Source: Botryosphaeria dothidea
Lineage: Eukaryota > Ascomycota > Dothideomycetes > Botryosphaeriales > Botryosphaeriaceae
NCBI GenBank assembly: GCA_011503125.2
Contig: WWBZ02000022.1
Coordinates: 868,001-932,000 of the forward strand
Reading direction: 5' to 3'
Length of the DNA: 64,000 bases
A program made the translations under genes and the position numbers. The notes beneath the pieces were generated by a model, which did not search any database, was not told where the DNA came from, and was given only the letters and a program-made list of their open reading frames with translations. Position 1 is the first letter of the stretch; every line of letters begins with the position of its first letter. Below, piece after piece: positions 32,041 to 42,789 of this stretch.

Positions 32041-33422
32041 ATGGCTCCCGGAATAACAATCGAATCAACAATGGATGTCCAACAGTCTAAGCAACCAGTT
32101 CAATTCATGGGTACCAGTACAATACAAATCACAGAGCTCACGTCACTCGGAACCATCATGTTCACTACTACTCATCCTCTTCCTGCTATTTTCACTCCGC
32201 CAGCGTCTTGCTCATCTCAATGGACTTATGAGGATGGGTCGTCGAGTGGAATTTCCGGAGGACTACTCATTCAGAACGCAAACTCGATCATGAGCTCCTG
32301 TAATTCAACATGCTTTTCATCAGGCTTCTCGGGGTACGGAAAAGTGTGGAACTCTCAAGTCTTCAGCCCAGGAGCTTGTCCACACGGATACACCATCGGC
32401 TTGTCAATGATCCAACAGACCACTACGGACACTACTGAAACTGTTGCTGTATGCTGTAAAGAGTCAGTCAGGAGCTCACGTTCCTTAATTCGGTTGATAA
32501 GACTGACAATGAAAAAGAGGCTTCGATCTCTTGGTCTCTATACATTGACCACATCGAGCGGCATCGAGATTGTGGTGATTCAACAGCCTGTCTATCCACA
32601 CTTGCATTAGGAAGCACAACTAAGGTACACGCAGTCGATGGAGGCTCTACAGCTGTCACTGGGAATATCACCATGTGGGCACAGCCACTGGATGTCAAAT
32701 GGCAACAAACAGATCTAGTACTGTTCTCTGGATTCCCTCCCCCCACGATATCTTCAAGCAAGCCCACAGTGGTCGTTGAAGCGAATTCATCAGCCGAAGC
32801 CTGGTCCACAATCGCTCGACAAACCTCCACAACCCTCACCTTTTCCGTTTCCACTTCTCCCACTGACTCCCAAGAATCTCCCTCCTCCTCGGACCGTGGC
32901 TCGCACATGATGGGTGTTGGAGTTGGCGTTGGCGTTGGCGTCGCCTTCTTGACAGCAGTCTTGGTGTTCTTGATTTACTGGAGGCAAAAAGTGTGGGCGA
33001 GAAGAAATGCGGAGGAAAGCCGAGTGGAACTAGATTCAAAGAGCAATGCTATGTTAGCAGAGATGGAAGGCAACCCGCCTCCGCGTGAAATTGATGACGA
33101 TAGAAATAAGTGCGAACTGGAAGCACGGGAGGAACCTCAAGAGCTTGAGGAGGAAAAGAAGGAGAGCCCTGCATCTCCGGTTGAGCTCGCTGGATCGGAC
33201 GTACCTCCGCAGAAACAAGCGGGAAAACGACTTTTCGGCTCTGGTCAGCAGTTTCGCGCTCTACACATTTACACTGTCCGGGTGAGTTGCGACCTGAGTA
33301 TAAGGAGGTGGAGCTTCCGTCACGGGGGTGCGCCAGCTGCATTCATTCATAACGTGAGCCTCCGCCATGGCAAGCTATGTGCATGCTCGGCAATGCATCA
33401 GATCATCGTTTGCGAAAGCTAG
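32041..33422 (+). CDS. Single-pass membrane protein, copy 1 of a tandem pair, about 442 aa
   Basis: Family unknown to me. Two exons are inferred: 32041-32466 and 32520-33422, with a 53-base GT-AG intron. The N-terminal part has FTPPASCSSQWTYED, then SPGACPHGYTIG and VAVCCKE. This Cys-rich outer domain looks secreted, although no clear signal peptide is seen. The second exon begins with CLSTLALGS, then ITMWAQPLDVKWQQTD and a Ser/Thr-rich stalk. One membrane helix follows at 32908-32982, MMGVGVGVGVGVAFL, built from a GTTGGC nucleotide repeat. The cytosolic tail has EGNPPPREIDDDRNKCELE, EEPQELEEEKK and SPVELAGSD. These are shared with the second copy at 34073-35223. The last 55 residues have no counterpart there, so an extra intron at the GTGAGT (about 33282) is possible. 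The layout resembles fungal wall-sensing or cell-surface receptors only in architecture. Confidence 0.62.
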
Positions 33423-34072
33423 TATATATTCACGTGTAAAGTCCTAACACTAAATATTTAATCAAGGAATACCCAACGTCATCAGCCACAAGATGTTTTC
33501 CAGATCATGAACTTCAGGACCCGCAGGGCTTCGCCAGACCCGCTGCTACACGAGCGTTCTTTTCGCTTTCGCTCAGGTGTGCAGCCTTTTTTTTTTCCAG
33601 CGGCTAAGCTCTTCAGATCCTTAAGTTGCTAATTTCGTAGGGGTTCCTGGGCTGAAGTGTAACGGAGTGCATGTGCGACAGGAAATGCGGCTGACGGTGA
33701 ATCTCATTGCGTCCGTTGTACTCCGAGATGGGCGCATAGCCACCTCTCGGCCATTTCGCGCTGTAAATTGTGCAGTCTGAGATCACTGCAAGTAGCTGGC
33801 TCAACTCCTTTGAGGCTTGACTTGCATCGAGTCTCTCTACGAATAGGCAAACGTCGACCAGGCCACCGCTTGACATGGGATATGTTTGGCATGTACCTAT
33901 GCACTCCGCCTTGCTAACCTACGCACCAAAGTGTTCTTGTTGCATCAATTCATGGTAGAGGGAGGGTTTATTCAAATAGTTCCCAATCGAATGCCGCTTA
34001 ATTTGAGCACAACAACCGAAGTCAGCCACCACGCCCAATGAAAGCTTCCAGCATTATCTTTGCGGGATCAAG
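33423..34072. other. Intergenic region between the two membrane-protein copies
   Basis: 650 bases. It includes a T-run near 33589-33597. Short frames on the minus strand (33613-33904) are unsupported. Confidence 0.45.
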
Positions 34073-35223
34073 ATGCCATCTTGGACTATCACCTCTATGG
34101 CAGAGCCAAGCCCTGCAAGCTCCACAAGAACGGATATCTTATCATTAGTGTTCACACCGCCCGCTTTTTGTCAATCGCACCGGACTTATGAGAGTAACTC
34201 AACGACGTTTCCGGAGGACTTCTTCTACAGAACGATGGGTATTACGGACTGGATTCAGACTGATTCCCACCCAGCTTTTCTGGATATGGAACAGCATATA
34301 GCCAGCAGGTCTATAGCCCGGGTGCATGCCCAAGCGAATTATACTATTGGCATATATGCAACGATAAACCAATCCACTTCAGTCACCAATCTAGCCGTTT
34401 GCTGTCACGAGTAAGTTTGAGTTCCGGCTTTTTCGTATTCCAATAATGCTAATACCACTTTAGGGGGTTCACTATTCAAGGCTTTTTCAAGCAAGATGGC
34501 ACGATGCCAGGCGAAACTCAGGCTAGCTATAGCATTCTCACTGCTTGCTATTCAATGTTCGGATCAGACAAGACTACAGAAGTTCTGGCATATACCTACT
34601 CCTCCAACTTGACGACCACAACTGTCACCGACCCGATCACCATGTGGGCCCAGACTATCAATGTCATGTGGCAGTTCTCGGACCAAATACTTTTTCCAGG
34701 CTTTCCGGAGTATGCAAAACCGAAATCAGTCGAACCGATTACTGACGCACTTACTCCCAAACCTGGACTTTCGTCAACAATTGTTGTTGCCACGTCTACA
34801 TTTTCTCCCGTGCCTATATATTCACCATCAAACTCAGATTCATTTGGGACCAAGCTTCTAGGCATCGGCGTTGGCGTCGGAATTGCAGCCGCTATCATTA
34901 CTGGAACCATCATCTTGATCATACGGAGGCAAAGAATGCGATGTTGGAAATCTAAGCACAATGCAAACACTTCGAACCGGCTGGTCAGAATGCGACCATT
35001 GGAATTGGAAGGAAAGCCCCTTCCACACGAGACAGACGATGATAGGAATAGATGTGAGCTAGAGGTTCTTGAAGAAGCTCAAGAATTGGAAGAGGGAAAG
35101 AGCAATCACTCCATGTCTCCGATTGAGCTTGTCGGATCGGAACTAACTCCTCAAGTTCATCTGAGAAGGCACTCATCAGATCTTGCGGACTGGATCAGCC
35201 CGCGCATGATCTTGCTTTTTTGA
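34073..35223 (+). CDS. Single-pass membrane protein, copy 2, with compensating frameshifts, 365 aa
   Basis: Tandem paralogue of the gene at 32041. Exons 34073-34410 and 34464-35223 with a GT-AG intron between VCCHE and GFTIQ, at nearly the same place as in copy 1. Shared parts: FTPPAFCQSHRTYES, YTIG, ITMWAQTINVMW, a membrane helix (LLGIGVGVGIAAAIITG), and the tail PLELEGKPLPHETDDDRNRCELE and SPIELVGSEL. In the outer domain, about 34207-34336 aligns to copy 1 only in the other frame (for example YSPGACP), flanked by shifts that cancel each other. That frame contains a TGA at 34261, which the actual reading frame avoids. The product would therefore carry about 40 scrambled residues in the Cys-rich domain. 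It may still be made. Confidence 0.6.
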
Positions 35224-35451
35224 AGATGGTTCAAGGCCATGTGTTTCTTGGTACGTTTGTATTTTTCATACTCCCCTAATACTCCACAGCACCTCCGTAC
35301 ATTTCTGTAATACTCCACTCTTTACAAAGAAATTCCCCATTGTACTAGCTATACAGACCCATATGTAGATCGCCAACAATTTGATTTCCTATTTCACAAA
35401 CAAGCCCCCAATACCCAATCCTCAACAATGACACTTTACACACAACACCAA

Positions 35452-37185
35452 TCAACCCAGAAACGGCATCCCGTAATCAATATCTTTCCGCCTCACCAAG
35501 AACCCCGCCTCCCTCGGCGGACTCACCGAGATCCCCCACCAATAATGCACCGGCCGCTTCTCCCCCACCAACTCAATCTCATAATGCAACAAGAAATACG
35601 CCAAGATCAGCTTCACCAACCTCACCGCATAGAACCGCCCGGGGCACGCAAACCGCTTGTACCCAAACGGCGCGTACCGGCGCGGCATCCCGGCCGGCCC
35701 GCCGCCCGTCACCGGCGTCGCGCGCATACTGGCGTCCTCCTCACGCTCCAGCCAGCGCTCGGCCTTCCACGTGCCCGCATCGGCGCCGTACAGCGCCTCG
35801 TCGTGGTGCACGCCCCAGATGGGTATGCCGACCTTGACGCCCGCGGGCACGACGCCGACGCCGCCGGGCACGGGCGTCTCGGCGGCGCGCCCGGTCGCCG
35901 TCTTGACGAGCCCGCGCGAGATGAAGTTGCGGAGGCGGAAGGACTCCTTCAGGCAGGCGTCGAGCAGCGGGAGGGCGTCGAGGAAGGCCTTGGCCGCGGC
36001 GGGGGAGCGCGCGGCGCGGTAGGTGGCGTAGGCGCGTTTGAGCTCGTCTTGCACGCGGGGCAGGAGGTTGGTGTTGCGGTCGGCGTCGGAGAGGAGAATG
36101 TCGAAGAGGACGTTGCCGAGCGTGATGGTCGTGCTGTCGGTCGAGACGAAGGTCATGACGCTGAGCCGGCGGGCGAGGAAGTCGACGGTTGGTTTGTCGG
36201 GGTGGGCGGGGGAGGAGGAGATGGCGTCGATGGCGGCCCAGGTGAGGAGGTTGTGGGGGAGGGGGGTGTAGTCGGGTTTTTCGGAGGCACTGATGTGTTT
36301 GGCTTGGTCAAGGCGTTCTGCGATGAGCGGGGTGGCTATCTTTGCAATTTTGCGGTGGCGGAGCTTGTCTGGGAGGACGACGAGGGGTGCCAGGAGACTG
36401 AAGAGACAGGTAAGTTTCACTTAGACATGGGCATGGAGGGGTTGACGTACGGCCGGAGGAGCTTTGGGATGGCGCCAATGATGCCTGCATTGAAGATGAC
36501 CATCTGATTGAATCGGCTGGCATGGTAGAGGTAATTCTCGTCACGGCACAGTGGCCGTCCAACGTAAATGCTGCTAACCGTCTGGACCATCATCATCTTC
36601 CAAGACCGGAAACCGTCCATTTCTTTCCAACCCTTTGTTTCGGAGCCTGCATTCTTGGTAACTGCTACCTCAACCTCTTCAGCCATGGTGGGCAGCAGAT
36701 TGTCGAGACCTCGTGTGAGGTGCTTCTTGATTGCATCCTCAAAAACGTGCTCGGAGCACATGAGTGGATGCAGCAATGTGTAATCACCCCGCATGAACTG
36801 TTTGTGAGCATCTAGACCATTGAAATGAGTTTCGGGTTGGTCATGAAGCCTGCATAATGTCAGTGATTTAGCCATATGCTGAAGAAGTTGAGCACTCTGA
36901 CCAGTCAAAGTAAGATGGAGGAAGGAGGATCTCAGCGCCAGTGAATAAGTTCGGCAGCACGAATGCCTGACCATGCCTGGAATATTTCTCATAGCCCTCA
37001 TCCAACATGGCTTTGGTACCAAAGATACTGCGAAGGTATGAACGCGTCCGCTTGAAAGGGCCTTTCACATCCTGACCAACCCATGGCAAATGGCTTGGAA
37101 TCTCAGATCCACACAGGATGAGCTTATACACAAAATAAACAATAGGCAGGACGGACAATAGAATGGAAGATATGATGGAGATCAT
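35452..37185 (-). CDS. Cytochrome P450 monooxygenase, 544 aa
   Basis: Membrane-anchored haem monooxygenase. Three exons: 37185-36896, 36849-36451 and 36397-35452. Introns of 46 and 53 bases have GT-AG ends and keep phase. The anchor is the hydrophobic start MISIISSILLSVLPIVYFVY. Landmarks: the I-helix FVSTDSTTIT, the ExxR in LKESFRL, and the haem loop FGYKRFACPGRFYA with its Cys ligand (around 35633-35655). The I-helix and haem loop are both recognisable for fungal P450s related to terpenoid oxidases such as ent-kaurene oxidase, though the substrate is unknown. The I-helix lacks the usual AGxDT acid (TDSTTIT is a variant). A second upstream ATG in the same frame (37245) would extend the N-terminus by 20 residues. 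No other biosynthetic gene is adjacent, and the transposon-rich region begins about 2 kb away. Confidence 0.88.
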
Positions 37186-39641
37186 CTTGATGCTGGTATG
37201 ATTGAATTTCTCACAGTGAAGTGGAGGGTCCTCTTGCACCTTCACCTTATATGTACCAAAACATCAGACACCGTCTAGGCTGATGGCATGCGGGTGAAGT
37301 TTCCTGTTACCGTGATATTTTCTAGTTGTAACCATCCATGGTACGCTCCGATCTCGATGCCACACTTTTATCAGCAGCGACGTCCGGATGGGGAGACACG
37401 GAACGAACACTTTGCTTGGTGGCGGCCTCATGTGCTACGCCATTGGACCGTCGGATAGGAAATCAACAACTTGATAGCCCCACCGAGGATTCAGTAAACT
37501 GCAGCAAGTAGCAAAGAGCCTCGGCTGCCTCGGATCTCTGCATGTCTGTCTTCGTCTTCGCTTGAGACGTGCATCCGAAATGCCGCGGTGACGTATGCCA
37601 GCGTGGAGATCATCCAGCTCGAAACAGATGATACCTTCACATCGAATGGTAGCAAGATGGCATCGTATACTGGCATATCATTTGATACTCTTTTGAAAAG
37701 CTGAGTAGTAATTGAGCATTGAATTGATAAATAGCGTGCGGTATCAAGTTGAGATTCTGTCATCCAAACACTGTCCATGAGAGCATTGATACACCAAAAA
37801 ATGCCCTCTACGATTGGAATATTCGTGGGGATTTGGTGTGCGGAGTGAGGCAAAGTGTCATGGCAAGGGGGCCTGATCTACCTCCGCTGTAACCAAAGGT
37901 CTGGGCTGATCCAGAACTCAGCCTCACATCAAGCCAGTTACCATGCAAAATCAGGCCCTTTGAGATCGGCAAGGCTCATAGTGGCCTTGGTGATACGCGG
38001 TATCACGAGGTGTTTGAGACAATAAAGACACGCACGTGTCCAGCTGGGTAGTTGCATTGGTGTTTGCGTCCAGCCGCCGATGTCACTTGATCTTACAGTT
38101 ACATCCGGTTATTTCAATCAATCCGAAGCACCATCCTGGCTTAACTATCAGTTTCGCCGCGTTTCTCAATCATTGAGGTAGTTGCTATGTGCACTTCACG
38201 TATATCTGTTTAACGCTGACAGGAAGCTTGTGTAGCCTTTCTGTGATTGCTTGCATGAAGCATTTGGCCGGTGCATTAGCGCCATTAAAGAAGGTTGCTA
38301 CCGTCCGGGAGCACCTGCGCAAACAGGGGCGGTGTTCTCCGACAGCCGGGATTAGACCAAGATCAGCCAAGCTGGAGATTACGTTCGCAAAGATGGCCAC
38401 TGTAACCGCAAAAATTGACTTCTGACTCCAGACCACCTGCCTACGCTTACTTGTAGCTATAACTTGGTTCCATCGCACACGAAAAAGTCGAGATCGAAAA
38501 TGTTGCTTGAATATATCCCACTCGAAGCCGCAACATCCGAGCTGCGGCATGCGATTACACATTTCACATTTTCAATACACAGCAAAGAAGCTCTGATTGA
38601 AGTTCTATTGAAGACTTGTCCATTTCGGAAGAATTTTTGTCTTAAAATTGATGAGTTGTAGGCTTTGTTGACCCCAACCTTCGAATAGTCGAAGCCGATG
38701 AGCGAAAGATACATCAATGAATATTGTACAAGAGTAAGCACGTCTGTTTCTTCGCCGATAGATCAAGATTTGACATCCCAATCAGAGACAATGAGTTCCT
38801 TGGCGGGTTTCCTTACTTTCCTATTATGGCAGGTGTTTGAGACAAGTTAAATGAAGACCAGCACGGGCGGCTTGGCTCTCGTTCTCAGGTAATTGTGCTT
38901 TCGGGGACGCTCCGATTTGCTGTGCATGAGGTAAAATCTTCCAGACACTGCAATAGTAAAAGGCGAGTGAGATTTTGAAACAAATGACACTCGCGCTTAT
39001 TTGCCCGTCATGTTCCGGTGTTTACCGTTGGCTTGCAAATGGGATATCGCGTTATCTAGGGTATCTTTCGGGTATGTGCGCATCGGCTACGATGACCACA
39101 ATAGTTTTGTTCTTCTGTGAAGTGATATTAATGGGTGTAACCAACGCCAACACCGCTCTTCACGGCTTGGCAAAATCGGCGGAGGATAAAGGCCACGCCA
39201 TTCAGTGGTAGTGGAAAGGGAAAGCATTCGACACACTACAATGATTTTCCTTGTGTTGACCTTTCAAAAATTAACTTATTCTCTGCTCGAAAGAACTCAC
39301 TAGTAATCTAATGGTACAGAGGCCGGGGAGAGTCCATGTGTAACGAGCGGGCCTCTGCCTCTAAGGATCCAAACACCAAAGAGGGAGAAAACCTGTCGAG
39401 GGTTTTCCTTGAGTGGGTACAAGAAGAGGTACGTGAGGAACGAGTAGACGACTGAAGACTAAGCACTACGTGCGAAGGCCTTGTTACCAATAGAGTCCAA
39501 ATTCTATTGTGAAGTTGACCACGAAGGTCAAAGCTATCTAAGGAGTATAGTTTATATACACGTAGGAGAGTGTCTATAATCTATTATTAATCTATTTAAT
39601 CTATATTATCCTTTAGATAGAAGCGTGCGGATTAGATAGAT
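37186..39641. other. Gene-poor transition to the transposon region
   Basis: About 2.4 kb with no supported gene. Open frames of 60-125 codons occur (for example 37491-37853 minus, 38185-38562 minus), but none resembles a family I know. From about 39,300 the base composition shifts towards TA-rich sequence, continuing into the first LTR. Confidence 0.5.
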
Positions 39642-39949
39642 TGTAATACAGCGGAGGCAGATGGGTACAAGGGGCTTGGACCTGCAAGGTCTAGTATAGG
39701 GGGCTAGGCTTGAGGGATAGAGAGACGGAGATACGAAGGTTGAGTCTGCAGAGAACGAGGTGGTCCAAGGAGGATATAAAGTTGCTAGACTAAAGAACTA
39801 ACTACGAAGCAGAGGGGGCGAGGTTTATATACATAAAGAACTAACTAAAATACTAGCTTCCTGATTTGTAAGCAGGTAAGTCTAGATCTCGGTTTTGAGT
39901 CAACAAGGGTAAAAGAGAAGTAAGGGGTCTGTAGACTAGAATCCTAACA
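39642..39949 (-). repeat. Left (3') LTR of gypsy element C
   Basis: 308-base LTR starting TGTAATAC and ending CCTAACA, so it keeps TG...CA ends. Its right half is clearly related to the LTR of element A (for example GACTAAAGAACTAACTA and TACTAGCTTCCT). A pyrimidine-rich run right after it (39950-39964) is the reverse complement of a polypurine tract. It is far less mutated than the interior. The left boundary is inferred from similarity to LTR A. Confidence 0.65.
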
Positions 39950-42401
39950 CTATTCTTCTCTTCTAGAAAGGGTAAGCTTCCTAAGAGCCAGGGGGTCGAG
40001 GTTTTAAAGGGTACTTCTGGTAGAAATGGTCGAATGCTGCCGCTTCTTAAATAGAATTATATGGTTCCTAAGTAAGTTTAGAGTAACCTTCCTAGCGGAC
40101 AAGATACTGGTAAGTTCCTCTACGAATCCGAACATTAAGAAGTTCTTTAATTGCCCATTCTTCTTCGCTATTAATAATAACAGGTGGTGGTGGGGCTTAA
40201 CGTTGGCCTGGTAGGGGATTCTCTGCTGCTGGTTTAAGAAGGGAGACGTTAAAGATAGGGTGCAATCGAACGGAGGTAGGAAGATTAAGTTTATATGCAT
40301 GGGAGGAGATTTTGCGTTTAATAAGGAAAGGCCCTAAGCGCTTAAAGTCTAGCTTATTCGAAGGTCGAGTAGTAGAAATAAACTTTCGGAGTAGCTAAAC
40401 CCGTTAACTAGGCCTTAGAATTAGTAGTAGAATTCTATACTTATTAGCCTATTCTAAGTAGACGTCTTAGGCAAGTCGAAGTTCGGATTATAGGAAACTA
40501 TTAAGTCTTTCCATGCGTTCTTAGAAGTCCTAGAGCTCTAACGGCAGTAGTAGAGTAGAATCCGGACGCTAAAGAATCTAAAAACGAGGGTAATAACCGT
40601 AGTTAGTAAAGAACGGAGTAACTCGGGTAGTAGTAGAAGGAGCGTTATTATAGGTAAATTCTACTAGAGTAAGATAGTTTACCTAATTATTCTATTAATA
40701 GGAGGTATAGATACGGAGGTATTATTCTAGGGACTAGTTTATTCTTTTAGTTTAGCTATTCGTTTATAGGTAGAAGATAGTACTAAGCTTAGAACGGATC
40801 TAGAGTAAGAAGGCGAGAGTCTTAGTATATTCGGAGGTAAAGATAGATCTACGGTCTAATATAGCTATATCTAGAAGCCTATAGAGTCGGAATACGAAAT
40901 CTCGATAAAGTCGAGTAAAGGTAGCTAAATTAAGTTCGTCTATAGTAGGAATAAAGTAAGCTATCTTACTTAGTCGATCTACGACTATAAGAATAGCTAT
41001 TTTTTTTTTAGAGGCCGGAAGGTATATAATTAAATTAAAGCTAACCTTAGCCTAACGTCGCTAGAGAACTTTAAGAGGCTTAAGATAACTATAGAGAGCG
41101 TAGTAAACTAGCTTAATACGAGAGTAGACTTTATAGTTTCTAACGAACTATATAATAGTCCCTCTTATTTTAGGCTACTAAAAGTTACGGGAGATCTTTT
41201 CGAAGGTTACTACTTAACTAGGATATTTAGTAGTAGAATATAAATAGTAAGACTAGATAATCTCGAGACGGAGTTCTAGATCTTTAGAAATATAGATAAG
41301 GTTATTTACTATTAATAAACTATCTTAGTTCTTTATATAGATACTAAGGTTAATAGTCTTAAGTCGAGGTATTCCGGATTTAAGAATAAGAAGAACTTCT
41401 TATCTAAACGGGTCTAATTTAAGAACGTAACGAATTTTCGAAGCGAGAGTAGTTTCTAAAAGAGATAGTTAAAACTTCTTAGATTCTAAGATAGAAATAG
41501 AATCTTTACTCTTTCTTTAAGAAGGGCGGTCCTCTAACCTTCTAGTTAAAGCGTCTATACGCTTATTACTAGTTCTAGACCGGTAGATAATTTTAAAATT
41601 AAGTTCTTAAAGTTCTATAGTCTAACGAGCTTATCGGCGGTTTAGAATTCTCTTCGAAGTAAAGGTAGTTAAATTTAAGTAGTTTATATAAACGAGAAGC
41701 GGGCTAGTAAAGTTTATAATTAAGGGGTATTATTCTTTAATAGACTCTACTATTACTAGTAGTTCCTTATCGCTAATTTCGTAATTCTTTTTAATAGAAG
41801 TTATTTTTCTAGAGAAGTAGGCTACTAGATATAGAAGCTATTTCCTATTAGAATATTCGTACTACTATAAAAGAATTCTAGAGATAACGAGGTTAGAGAA
41901 GTCTATTTTAAGAATAGTATCGAGTTCTAGTTTAAAGTATCGAAGAATCGGATAAGAATAGAAGGCGTTCTTTAAAATATTAAATAAGTTTTACTACTTA
42001 GAGATCTAACTAAATAGTTTCTCTTTACGTAGTAACTAGAATAAAGAAGTAGCGAGTCTTAAATATTCCTTAATAAATTAACGGTAAAAGTTTATAAAGC
42101 CGAGAAACGACTAAACGTCTATAACGTTTCGTAGTATTTTCTAGTTCTTAATCGTATCGATCTTAGCCGGGTCTATACTAAGTTTTTCTAGAGAAATAAT
42201 AAATCTAAGGAACTTAGTTAAGGTAACGGAGAATTTATACTTCTTATTATTAATATATAGACGGGGTAGTATACTAGTAGGATATACTTCTACGGTAACC
42301 TAGTCTTTCTAGGGTAGTATAGGTTCTAAGTTCGAATCTTAGACCGCTTACCTACTCGTGGTATATATATCCTACGTTAAAAGTATACGTACCCGCGTTC
42401 T

Positions 42402-42789
42402 TATAATAAACGGACCTTAGAGGAGGGGGCGGAGAGACGAGATAACGAAGCCGGTAAAGGTAGTAGGGGTAAAACAATGCCGAAGTATAAGGGTATAGTT
42501 TAAAGGGCGAGGGTACGAGGTACGAGAGACGAGGGGCGAGGGACGAGAGGCGAGGGACGAGAGACGAGGGAGGCAAGCAAGGTCTAATTTAAGGCGTACT
42601 AAGTTATACGCGAGAAATACTTATTACTAGACTAAAGAACTAACTATAAAGTAGAGGGGCGAGCTTTATATATATAAAGAACGAACTAAAATACTAGCTT
42701 CCTAATTTATAAGTAGGTAAGTCTAGATCTAGATTTTAAATTAACGAAGGTAAATAAGTAAGGGGTCTATATAAGCTACGTTTATAATA
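42402..42789 (-). repeat. LTR of element A (left copy)
   Basis: 388 bases. It is nearly identical to 47823-48210, with differences mostly G/A or C/T. It includes the CGAGGGACGAG minisatellite at about 42520-42570. Confidence 0.85.

Noticed and set aside
37491..38741. Open frames of 94-125 codons on the minus strand
   Set aside because: None shows a domain or splice pattern; they lie in low-information intergenic sequence.
42352..42576. 74-codon minus-strand frame in the transposon region
   Set aside because: It spans the end of the SINE, the LTR edge and the CGAGGGA minisatellite of element A.
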